NCBI GenBank assembly: GCA_018656855.1
Contig: JABHYP010000521.1
Coordinates: 1-6,664, forward strand
Length of the DNA: 6,664 nt
Origin: Candidatus Latescibacterota bacterium
Lineage (GTDB): Bacteria > Latescibacterota > Latescibacteria > Latescibacterales > Latescibacteraceae
Direction of reading: 5' to 3'
This document shows, piece after piece, positions 1 to 6,664 of the stretch. The notes beneath the pieces were generated by a model. That model saw nothing but the letters and a program-made list of their open reading frames with translations, was not told the DNA's origin and did no database searches. The first letter of the stretch is position 1, and each line of letters begins with the position of its first letter. A program made the position numbers and the translations under genes.

Positions 1-1335
1 AGGATTGGGGTAGTTCCGCAATAGCTTAAATTCCACTGGTTTTTCTTCTGCTACAAAAATATCTTCATATGGCGGCACCTCTCCCTGGTTGTACACAGAT
101 TCTTCCTGGGCTGTGTACACGATATTCAGGTGAGGAGTTTCAATCCTGAGACCGGCATTACCGTAGTTTCCATTATTATATTGTGAGTCCATGATAGCTG
201 ACAAGGCTCCAGTGGTCAGGAGTGTACGCTCTACTGGATATGAAGGTTTACCGTTGATAATCAATTCTTCTATATGATAAGCCAGACCGCTGAAGTGATT
301 GTAATGTGGACCTTCCTGAAGCCAGAACGCAGTGGAGATCGGTGTTTCGTTTCCCTCCACTTTCGCAGCAAAGCCTGAATATGTTGCATTAATAAGATCG
401 TTGTTTGTTAAAACTACAGCCTCCAGACCGCTTGTGTACTCTAACAAAAAGAGTTCCGGAGTTCCAATGTCTCGAATTGAATCAGATGCTCGATCCGGTA
501 TTCGTAACATGGCTTCATCGAGCAATTTTTCCCCCCACTGGTTTTCATCGAGCCATTGCCAGACATTTTCATCATAGAGGTATTGCACTGCTGTAATCCC
601 TGTTTCACCCCCTTCTCGGCGCTCTACCATACATTGCAGGGCCTCAAGTGCATGAATACCCCAGGATTCTCCTCCAAACTCTGAAGTGAATACAGCTTTT
701 TCAATCGATGTTTCCTTTTCTATTTCCATTGGTGGGCGTCGAAAAGTTACCGGCAATGAGGAACCAGCCATGAGAGGAAAACCTAGTTCAGTTGACTGGT
801 CATACATCCATTTTGCCTTGTCCCAATCATATGAAAGGTGTTTATCTGTGAATACGGGAACTGACTTACCAGTTTCTCTGAAAACATCCATAACTTCTTT
901 GTAAAATTCGTAGCGTGGATAGAGTGTTTGGTATTTTTCATTATCAGGATAATCTCCGTGCTCAACAATGAGCACTACGCCGTCCACGGCTAAGCTGTCA
1001 CCACCCATCAAAAGTGTTTCACGTATCGTTGGATAGATACCGAAACCGTATTGTGCAGATAGATTAAATGCCATATAAGATTTATCTAACTGGTCGACAT
1101 ACATTGATATAATCTGTAGACGCGGAATACGGTTCTCCCCATAGTAACCATACCCTTCTAATAACCGTCCCGCTATAACATCTGCATGAGAAGATTGTCC
1201 ATATACAGAAGTTATAACTGCGATCTGTTTCCGGTTAGGATCTATAACTATAGGTACCGGAATGTACGGTTCATCCATAGTTTGATAAATGTCTAAGCAA
1301 AATAATCCACCACCGTCAGTTCCTACCCATACATA
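1..1335 (-). CDS. C-terminal part of the same gene: last propeller strand, conserved domain of unknown function, start of a sorting domain (partial)
   Basis: The minus strand stays open for 445 codons from 1335 to base 1 with no start of its own. Three TAA codons lie just upstream in this frame. Residues 2-11 read VWVGTDGGGL, the missing second half of the propeller blade cut off in the other frame. Residues about 35-410 form a conserved domain I recall from stand-alone hypothetical proteins of planctomycetes and related bacteria, with no function known to me. Its distinctive motifs are SSHAD (49-52), YPT (101-103), GGDSLAVDG (111-119), EHGDYP (125-130), NEK (132-134), YPRYEF (139-144), DKHLSY (164-169), AGSSLPVT (190-197), HALEALQCM (228-236), GGETG (242-246) and ERTLLTTGAL (369-378). 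Repeated His, Asp and Glu in these motifs could be catalytic or metal-binding, but that is a guess. The window ends in LLRNYPNP, typical of the start of a T9SS-type/FlgD-like C-terminal sorting domain. The stop codon is outside the window. Confidence 0.82.
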
Positions 1336-3047
1336 TTATTATTATCAATAACAATAGATGTTAGATCATAAAATATTTCTGAACCTATTGTGTTCCACAT
1401 AGGTGGAATATATTCTGCCCATGAATCATTATAATATCGATATAATTTTACAAAACTTATAAACCATATAGCATTATCTGGAGCAGTAGATAAAATACAA
1501 TTATTATATGGTTTATTTACTCTCGACCATTCTCCTTCATATAAATGTATTGCTCCATTATCTGTACCTATAAAAACTTCATCATCTGAAATTGCAAGTA
1601 TCGATTTAATTTTCCTGTACTGAGAAGCATTTTCTATAACATCTTCTAATACATAAGTAGCCCATATTTCACCATTATATTTTGATATCCCGGCATTTGC
1701 CATTCCAACCCATACATCACCATTGGGTGCAACAGAGATTGAACTGATTGCGTTACTTGCTACTCCATCATCTTTTGTGAATGTTGTCCATATAGTTCCA
1801 TCAAAATGTGATATACCATTTGAACCTGAACCCACCCATATAGTACCATCTGGAGCAATAGCAATGGAAGTTGTAATGTTACTTGCCAGTCCATTAGCCG
1901 TAGTATACGTTGTCCATGTTTCACCATCAAACAAAGATAATCCACCAATTGTACCAAACCATACATTACCAACAAAATCTACTGCTATTGATGTAACATA
2001 ATCATTTACTAAACCATCATAAGTGGTAAAAGTTGACCATGTTTCACCATCGTATCGTGATACCCCCTTTCCCTTTGTTCCTACCCATAGAACATTGTCC
2101 TGTCCGATGGTTGTTGCACTTATACTATTATGTACGGGTCCGGTAGTAATGAATGTATGCCACTCTTCGCCATCATAACGGGATACACCATAACCTTCAG
2201 TTCCTGCCCATACAACACCATCGGAATCAACAAATATTGACCTGACTTTATTGCTCGCAAGACCGTCATCAGAATTATAGGTTGTCCATATATCACCATC
2301 ATATTTGGAAATCCCTGCATTACTGGTTCCAAACCATACAACACCATCGGGAGCAACAGCAATTGAACTGACTGCATTACTTGCTACTCCGTCATCTTCT
2401 GTGAATGTTATCCAATTTTCACCGCCATATCGAGAAACACTACCTCCCGCCACAATCCATACTGTTCCGTCAGGACTAATTTCTATTTTATTTATCTTGT
2501 TACTCGGCAAACCCTCGTTCGTTGTGAAAATTGTCCATGATTCACCATCATAACGGTATACCCCAGAAGATTCCGTGCCAAACCATACACTTCCATCTTG
2601 TGAAACTGCAATTGAATTAATTCGTTTACTTGAAAAATTTTCTTCCATCGTGAAAGCTGTCCATGATTCACCATCATAACATAAAACGCCATTATCTGTT
2701 CCATACCATGCTTTTCCTTCATGGTCAACGGTCATTGTAATGACCCAATGGTTTTTTAATTTACTTAATGATGTCCACGCCTCACTTTTATAGCACATTC
2801 CTTGATTTAATGAATATAATTTTGAAGTTGATTTTCCTAATATTGCCCAAACTGTTCCATCATTTGCAGCGGTTATTGAAATAACATCATTTGCTTTCAA
2901 ACCGTTAACTGTTGTGAATTTATTATAAGTTACATCATTTATATTCCATTTGACAATACCACCGGTCGTTGCGCACCAGAGATAGTTTTCATGGACAGCA
3001 ATATCATTGATGAAATTTGAATTAGTGAAAGTCGTCCAGGTGCCCTC
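1291..3047 (-). repeat. Fourteen tandem beta-propeller blade repeats
   Basis: By eye the mature N-terminal region divides into 14 repeats that mostly begin with W-T-F and end with a hydrophobic-Y/F-D-G-E. Repeats 4-11 are the most regular. Repeats 1-3 and 12-14 are diverged, and the 14th is completed only across the frameshift. Fourteen is twice seven, so two seven-bladed propellers in series is the simplest reading, as in the sensor domains of Bacteroides hybrid two-component systems. The blade boundaries and the two-propeller split are inference. Confidence 0.75.
1321..1340 (-). other. Frameshift junction inside propeller blade 14
   Basis: On the minus strand the first frame reads D-N-N-N-M-Y-G-stop over GAT AAT AAT AAT ATG TAT GGG TAG. 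The next frame reads Y-V-W-V-G-T-D-G-G-G-L from the same bases. Inserting a single A in the AAT run gives GAT AAT AAT AAT AAT GTA TGG GTA GGA, encoding DNNNNVWVGT. This fits the D-x-x-VWVGT pattern of the other blades with no loss or gain of residues. Either a base was lost in a slippage-prone triplet run or the sequence has an error here. No classic slippery heptamer is present, so programmed frameshifting is unlikely. Confidence 0.85.
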
Positions 3048-3113
3048 CGCAAAAGCATTGATTGCACCTATGAGCAATGTGAATATTAAGAGTGTTGTTT
3101 TTAGAAGTTTCAT
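1323..3113 (-). CDS. Secreted two-component-regulator-type beta-propeller protein, N-terminal part of a frameshifted gene
   Basis: This 596-residue reading frame starts at an ATG with AGGAG (complement of 3121-3125) seven bases upstream. Residues 1-22 form a signal peptide: lysines near the start, a hydrophobic core, and an AFA cleavage site before E23. The rest is a tandem array of roughly 41-residue repeats of the type W-TFT--DG--SN-V-SI-V--DG-VWFGT---G-S-YDGE, matching the Reg_prop family of beta-propeller blades. Such blades form the periplasmic sensor of hybrid two-component systems, but no transmembrane, kinase or DNA-binding part is visible, so a secreted binding or scaffold role is more likely (inference). 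The frame stops at TAG (1325-1323) in the middle of blade 14, and the next frame carries the missing half. This is therefore the front of a longer gene that continues to base 1 and beyond. The ligand is unknown. Confidence 0.88.
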   Translation of the reverse strand: MKLLKTTLLIFTLLIGAINAFAEGTWTTFTNSNFINDIAVHENYLWCATTGGIVKWNINDVTYNKFTTVNGLKANDVISITAANDGTVWAILGKSTSKLYSLNQGMCYKSEAWTSLSKLKNHWVITMTVDHEGKAWYGTDNGVLCYDGESWTAFTMEENFSSKRINSIAVSQDGSVWFGTESSGVYRYDGESWTIFTTNEGLPSNKINKIEISPDGTVWIVAGGSVSRYGGENWITFTEDDGVASNAVSSIAVAPDGVVWFGTSNAGISKYDGDIWTTYNSDDGLASNKVRSIFVDSDGVVWAGTEGYGVSRYDGEEWHTFITTGPVHNSISATTIGQDNVLWVGTKGKGVSRYDGETWSTFTTYDGLVNDYVTSIAVDFVGNVWFGTIGGLSLFDGETWTTYTTANGLASNITTSIAIAPDGTIWVGSGSNGISHFDGTIWTTFTKDDGVASNAISSISVAPNGDVWVGMANAGISKYNGEIWATYVLEDVIENASQYRKIKSILAISDDEVFIGTDNGAIHLYEGEWSRVNKPYNNCILSTAPDNAIWFISFVKLYRYYNDSWAEYIPPMWNTIGSEIFYDLTSIVIDNNNMYG

Positions 3114-3156
3114 GGCAAGTCTCCTGAATCCAATTGAGCAATTTGCAGGATATTCT

Positions 3157-3186
3157 TATATATACTAATATATGATATTTTGTCAA
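3157..3186 (-). promoter_or_regulatory. Candidate promoter for the propeller gene
   Basis: Reading the minus strand, a perfect TTGACA (-35, 3186-3181) is followed after 16 to 18 bases by overlapping TATATA candidates for the -10 (3164-3159 or 3162-3157). It lies about 45-75 bases upstream of the propeller start codon, in the right orientation. The surrounding AT-rich sequence makes chance -10 matches easy, so the -35 carries most of the weight. Sigma factor preference in this organism is unknown. Confidence 0.4.
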
Positions 3187-3500
3187 GAGTAAATTTATCA
3201 TATTGGATTAGGATTAAACGATTATTACTTTACGGAACTTATGGGGGGAAGATTATATCCGGATTGCAGCATGAAAATATTCTATTTCACCGGCATCATA
3301 CTCTTTGCCATTATGATTCTCTTTTCCCAAAATCATTGATTCCATCATATTTTTACCATACATTAATGGGAAATGTTATTGTCACATATTATCATGATCA
3401 TCAATATATCATACCTATCAGTGGTTCAAATTGTTTTTAAAGACATGAATAATTAGCGCTTTACGCAAAATATCATAATAAAATAGTGTAGCTTTTTTCA

Positions 3501-3506
3501 TATAAT
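3501..3506 (+). promoter_or_regulatory. Candidate -10 element for nrdJ
   Basis: TATAAT, an exact match to the sigma-70 -10 consensus, lies 30 bases upstream of the nrdJ start codon. This would put transcription start near 3513 and give a leader of about 24 bases that includes the ribosome binding site GGTGAG (3525-3530). No good -35 hexamer sits at the usual distance, and the surroundings are AT-rich, so the call is tentative. Confidence 0.35.
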
Positions 3507-3536
3507 ATTATTATATTACATTACGGTGAGAAAATT

Positions 3537-5915
3537 ATGTCAATTTCAGCTAAAAGAAAAATTAAAAGCCTGTCTTCAACAGAACTGATAGAAACCGTTG
3601 GAGAAAAAGCTGTCGAGAAGCCGGTCGAGCTTTCCGATAACGCTCTGACCGTGCTCAAGGAGCGGTATCTCAGGAAAGATGATAACGGAAAAGTTCTCGA
3701 AGAACCCCGCGATATGTTCCTGAGGGTGGCACAGGTCATTGCCGGTTCGGAAGACCTTTTCGGCAACGGTGAATTGACCGAGCGGGTGCAGAATCTTTTT
3801 TACAACATGATGGTGACGGGAGAATTCATTCCGAATTCTCCAACTCTCATGAGTGCCGGTCGTGAACTGGGACAGCTCTCCGCCTGTTTTGTTCTGCCGA
3901 TTGAAGATTCTATGCACTCGATTTTCCAGGCGGTCAAGGATGCGGCTCTTATTCACAAAAGCGGCGGCGGTACGGGATTTTCCTTCTCACGTCTGCGTCC
4001 AAAGAATGATTTGGTACTCACGACTCATGGCATATCGAGCGGCCCTGTATCTTTCATGGCTGTATTTGACTCGGCGACTGAAACTATCAAGCAGGGCGGA
4101 ACCCGTCGCGGAGCCAACATGGGGATTCTCCGGGTAGATCATCCCGACATCCGTGACTTCATTACCTGCAAACGTGGTATTAACCGTTTTAACAATTTCA
4201 ATATTTCCGTCGCTGTTACCGACTCCTTTATGAAAGCGCTCAAGAACAACAGCGCTTACAGCCTTGTCAATCCCCGCACGGGTGAGATTGTCAGAGAGGA
4301 AAAAGCCCGCGATATTTTCAACCTTATTGTGGAGAATGCCCATGCTGTCGGCGACCCCGGAGTTATCTTCATCGACAGAATAAACGATAAAAATCCCCTC
4401 CGGCACATTGGCGAGATCGAGTCCACAAACCCCTGCGGAGAACAGCCTCTTCTCCCGTATGAATCGTGCAACCTCGGTTCTATCAACCTTTCTCTCATGG
4501 TAACCGAACACAATGGAAAATCTGAAATTGACTGGGAAAGACTTGGCCGGGTTACCCATCTTGCCACCCGATTCCTCGATAATGTCATTGAAGTAAATAA
4601 ATTCCCGCTGGAAAAAATAGCCGGGGAAACCAAAAAAACGCGTAAAATCGGCCTCGGTATCATGGGTTTTGCCGATATGCTTATTCGCCTCGGAATAAAG
4701 TATGATTCGGAGGAAAGCGAGCGTACAGCCGAACAGGTAATGGAATTCATAGATGCCGAATCGAAAGCTGAGTCGAGACATCTTGCCGAGAAGCGAGGTC
4801 CGTTTCCGGCGTTTGAGGGAAGCAGGTACGATTCACAGGGCGAACCGCCTCTGAGAAATGCTACGACAACCACTATTGCCCCCACCGGCACAATCAGCAT
4901 TATCGCATCATGCTCAAGCGGCATTGAACCTCTTTTTGCGCTGGCGTATAAACGTAATGTTTTAAGCGGCAAGCAGTTAGTTGAGTTTCATCCGATTTTT
5001 CGCAGCATGGCTGAAAAAGCCGGTATTCTCAATGACCGCCTGAGCAATGATCTGGCCGAATCGCACGGAATATCACACATTCTCGATATCCCGGCGCCGT
5101 TTAAGCATTTATTCCGCACCGCTGGCGAAATACCTGTTGAGTGGCACATACGCATCCAGACAGCGTTCCAGCGCCACACTGACAACGCTGTCTCAAAAAC
5201 AATCAATTTCCCGCAAAACACTGCGGTACAGGATGTCGCAGGCGCTTATATCATGGCATACGACGCCGGTTTGAAAGGGATTACTGTTTACCGTGACGGT
5301 TCACGCGAGCAGCAGGTTCTTACGATTGAAAAAGCTAAAAAAGTAACACTTCATCCTGAAAAGTGCAATCTGATCGAGCCTCGCCCACGGCCTTCCATGA
5401 CAAGCGGAACAACTGAAAAAACAGTCACAGCCTGCGGCAATCTTTATGTAACTGTCAACAGCGATGAAGACGGCCTATGCGAAGTATTCTGCCAGATGGG
5501 ACGCTCCGGCGGGTGTACATCAAGTCAATCGGAAGCCATCAGCCGGCTTATTTCACTTGCGCTCAGGAGCGGTGTGAAGCTTGACGAGATCGTTTCACAG
5601 CTCAAAGGTATCCGGTGCCCGTCCTCGATATGGCACAACGGCAAGCTTATTCTATCATGTTCCGACGCGATTGCAACCGCACTTTCACGGTATCTTGATA
5701 AACCGCCCTCGAACAACGATGAAACAAAAACCGAAGCATCAAACATTCCTATCTTCACAAAAGAAGCCTGGCAGAACGAAAATGATCGATCAGAACCTGT
5801 AGGCCGAAGGCTTAAGGGAGAAATGGCCGGCATCTGCCCTGACTGCGGCGGTGTGCTTGAGCATGTTGAAGGCTGCATGATATGCAGATTGTGTGGTTTT
5901 TCAAAATGCGGATGA
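3537..5915 (+). CDS. nrdJ: Adenosylcobalamin-dependent (class II) ribonucleotide reductase
   Basis: This 792-residue cytoplasmic enzyme reduces ribonucleotides to deoxyribonucleotides for DNA synthesis, using a coenzyme B12-derived radical rather than oxygen or a separate radical subunit. The start is an ATG with GGTGAG six bases upstream. Residues about 30-70 match the family's N-terminal segment; no ATP-cone is visible, so overall activity regulation by dATP is probably absent. The catalytic set is complete. N298-x-C300-x-E302 (in NPCGE) gives the thiyl cysteine and its acid-base partners. C117 and C311 form the reducing pair, and the 11-residue C300-C311 spacing equals C408-C419 of the Lactobacillus enzyme. 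GGTRRGA (187-193) and APTGTIS (448-454) are typical of the barrel. A TSCPD domain follows (about 630-697). The tail has C767, C770, C780, C783, C786 and C791, a zinc-ribbon plus terminal cysteines thought to shuttle reducing equivalents. The gene appears intact. It is divergent from the propeller gene and 54 bases ahead of the ceramidase-like gene. Confidence 0.97.
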   Translation: MSISAKRKIKSLSSTELIETVGEKAVEKPVELSDNALTVLKERYLRKDDNGKVLEEPRDMFLRVAQVIAGSEDLFGNGELTERVQNLFYNMMVTGEFIPNSPTLMSAGRELGQLSACFVLPIEDSMHSIFQAVKDAALIHKSGGGTGFSFSRLRPKNDLVLTTHGISSGPVSFMAVFDSATETIKQGGTRRGANMGILRVDHPDIRDFITCKRGINRFNNFNISVAVTDSFMKALKNNSAYSLVNPRTGEIVREEKARDIFNLIVENAHAVGDPGVIFIDRINDKNPLRHIGEIESTNPCGEQPLLPYESCNLGSINLSLMVTEHNGKSEIDWERLGRVTHLATRFLDNVIEVNKFPLEKIAGETKKTRKIGLGIMGFADMLIRLGIKYDSEESERTAEQVMEFIDAESKAESRHLAEKRGPFPAFEGSRYDSQGEPPLRNATTTTIAPTGTISIIASCSSGIEPLFALAYKRNVLSGKQLVEFHPIFRSMAEKAGILNDRLSNDLAESHGISHILDIPAPFKHLFRTAGEIPVEWHIRIQTAFQRHTDNAVSKTINFPQNTAVQDVAGAYIMAYDAGLKGITVYRDGSREQQVLTIEKAKKVTLHPEKCNLIEPRPRPSMTSGTTEKTVTACGNLYVTVNSDEDGLCEVFCQMGRSGGCTSSQSEAISRLISLALRSGVKLDEIVSQLKGIRCPSSIWHNGKLILSCSDAIATALSRYLDKPPSNNDETKTEASNIPIFTKEAWQNENDRSEPVGRRLKGEMAGICPDCGGVLEHVEGCMICRLCGFSKCG

Positions 5916-5925
5916 AGCATATAAA

Positions 5926-5949
5926 TAAGTTTTTTACATAAAATACTTA
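5926..5949 (+). other. Weak AT-only inverted repeat after nrdJ
   Basis: TAAGT (5926-5930) pairs with ACTTA (5945-5949), and TTTT (5932-5935) pairs with AAAA (5940-5943), with one T-T mismatch and an ACAT loop. The stem is almost entirely A-T and no separate U-tract follows, so it is not a convincing rho-independent terminator. It lies in the 54-base gap between nrdJ and the next gene on the same strand, so the two may be co-transcribed. Confidence 0.2.
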
Positions 5950-5969
5950 ATAATCCGGAGATGGATTTA

Positions 5970-6664
5970 ATGATTTTAGCCGGAATAGTTGAATTATTTC
6001 GCTATCTTTCACCGATAAAAAACCTGCGGTTCCTTAAGTTTATTATTCTTGCCGTCCTTGTAACAGGTTGTTCATCTCCCCAAACAGAAGAGGGTAATCA
6101 CAGAGGATTACCCCTACATAAAATCGGTCTCGGCGAAACAGTCATTACTCCTGACAAAAACACCATGATGTATGGTTTCGCCCGAAGCCAGATTTCCACC
6201 GGTGTTCACGATGACCTTCATGCCCGAAGCATCGTCATCGAGAGTGATGACGGCACATCGGTTGTGATGATGACCCTGTCGATTTGTACTTTAGAACGTG
6301 AATATGTCGAGCGAATTCGGTCAGTCATTAACGAGCGGACGGGCATACCCGAAACCAATATCCTCATCTCCTGCAACCATACCCATGCCGGGCCAAGCGT
6401 GGAGAAAGCCGGCGAGCAGTACCGCGAGTTTCTCGTTGAAAATGCCGCTCTAAGCGCAGTCGAAGCATGGAACAGCCGCGTTCCAGCACGGATAGGTATA
6501 GGCTCTGTAAAGACGCCTGAAATCGGCCGTAACAGACGCAGACTCCTTTACGGGGGACTTCACCCTGACCCGGAAGCCGGCATAATTAAAATTGAAGACC
6601 TGAAAGGCAATCTGATGGGTGTTGCTTTCAATTACGGCTGTCATCCATCCACGCTCGACTGGCG
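5970..6664 (+). CDS. Neutral/alkaline ceramidase-family lipoprotein (partial, 3' end outside window)
   Basis: The first 231 codons are present. ATG 5970 is preferred over the in-frame ATG at 5961 because GGAG (5957-5960) directly abuts 5961 but sits nine bases before 5970. Residues 1-34 are a lipoprotein signal: a long polar lead, a hydrophobic FIILAVLV segment, and lipobox V-T-G-C with lipidated Cys34. This implies anchoring to a membrane on the outer side. From about residue 50 the sequence follows the N-terminal catalytic domain of neutral/alkaline non-lysosomal ceramidases: ITPDK, a DLHARS-type motif, CNHTHAGPS with H137 and H139, and NYGCHPST with H225. The last two regions match the zinc-binding histidines of the Pseudomonas enzyme. 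The family cleaves the amide bond of ceramide. The serine nucleophile region (GDVSPN in the family) lies beyond the window, so activity cannot be judged. Many environmental members have no proven ceramidase activity, so the substrate is uncertain. Confidence 0.85.
   Translation, partial: MILAGIVELFRYLSPIKNLRFLKFIILAVLVTGCSSPQTEEGNHRGLPLHKIGLGETVITPDKNTMMYGFARSQISTGVHDDLHARSIVIESDDGTSVVMMTLSICTLEREYVERIRSVINERTGIPETNILISCNHTHAGPSVEKAGEQYREFLVENAALSAVEAWNSRVPARIGIGSVKTPEIGRNRRRLLYGGLHPDPEAGIIKIEDLKGNLMGVAFNYGCHPSTLDW

Larger units (their letters stand above)
3114..3536. other. Divergent intergenic region, AT-rich, no gene seen
   Basis: These 423 bases separate the start codons of the divergently transcribed propeller gene and nrdJ. 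The region holds the candidate promoters and the ribosome binding sites of both genes. The middle (about 3190-3470) is AT-rich with only short palindromes, such as ATGATCAT at 3394-3401. An open frame at 3180-3440 begins with TTG, lacks a ribosome binding site and resembles no known protein, so I do not call it. No tRNA, cobalamin riboswitch core or terminator hairpin was recognised. Confidence 0.6.

Noticed and set aside
332..904. Small plus-strand open frames (332-577, 405-596, 686-904)
   Set aside because: They lie opposite the continuous 445-codon minus-strand frame, show no recognisable motifs and are antisense shadows.
1..1278. A separate gene starting at the in-frame ATG at 1278
   Set aside because: There is no ribosome binding site or signal peptide, and the codons just upstream encode the exact missing half of a propeller blade, so this is the tail of the upstream gene.
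1321..1345. Programmed -1 frameshifting between the two minus-strand frames
   Set aside because: No X-XXY-YYZ slippery heptamer or downstream pseudoknot was recognised; loss of one base in a triplet run is simpler.
1323..3113. Hybrid two-component system sensor kinase
   Set aside because: The propeller repeats resemble those sensors, but the gene continues into an unrelated domain and a sorting tail, with no transmembrane, histidine kinase or receiver motifs.
3180..3440. 86-codon open frame on the plus strand in the intergenic region
   Set aside because: It starts at TTG without a ribosome binding site, overlaps the candidate minus-strand promoter, and has an unusual His/Tyr-rich composition with no known motif.
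3474..3489. NrdR box upstream of nrdJ
   Set aside because: Only the right half (TAGTGT, 3484-3489) matches the consensus. The left half does not, and no second box is evident.
3114..3536. Cobalamin riboswitch controlling the B12-dependent nrdJ
   Set aside because: I found no B12-box-like core (GCCACTG type) or plausible multi-stem structure; the probable leader is only about 24 bases long.
3987..4972. Two long minus-strand open frames (4781-3987 and 4972-4256) opposite nrdJ
   Set aside because: They lie entirely antisense to a strongly conserved gene, overlap each other and show no recognisable protein motifs; they are shadows of nrdJ codon usage.

Overview
The window holds three genes from what looks like an uncultured or environmental bacterium, probably of the FCB superphylum or a neighbouring phylum (Latescibacterota-, Fibrobacterota- or KSB1-like). 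The lineage is inferred from one signal: the minus-strand protein reaches the window edge in an NYPNP motif, the start of the C-terminal sorting/FlgD-like domain common in those phyla. The other two genes, a vitamin B12-dependent ribonucleotide reductase and a ceramidase-family lipoprotein, occur in many phyla.

Region 1-3113, minus strand: one long gene broken into two reading frames. The upstream part (3113 to 1323) encodes a signal peptide and about 13.5 tandem two-component-regulator-type beta-propeller repeats. The downstream part (1335 to 1, running off the window) completes the 14th repeat with a WVGTDGGGL motif. It then encodes a conserved domain of about 380 residues of unknown function and the start of a sorting domain. 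Restoring one base in an AAT run near 1335 joins the two frames exactly inside a repeat. Repaired, the protein is over 1,030 residues long, with 14 repeats (probably two seven-bladed propellers), the unknown domain and a secretion tail.

Region 3114-3536: an AT-rich divergent intergenic region with a candidate promoter for each flanking gene and no convincing gene or RNA.

Region 3537-5915, plus strand: an intact class II (adenosylcobalamin-dependent) ribonucleotide reductase, nrdJ, with its catalytic cysteines, TSCPD domain and cysteine-rich C-terminal tail. After a 54-base gap, 5970-6664 holds the first 231 codons of a neutral/alkaline ceramidase-family protein with a lipoprotein signal; the gene continues beyond the window.

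The genes do not form an obvious pathway. nrdJ supplies deoxynucleotides in the cytoplasm, whereas the flanking products are exported. The most interesting item is the minus-strand fusion of a double propeller with an uncharacterised conserved domain. No mobile element, CRISPR array, tRNA or rRNA was seen.
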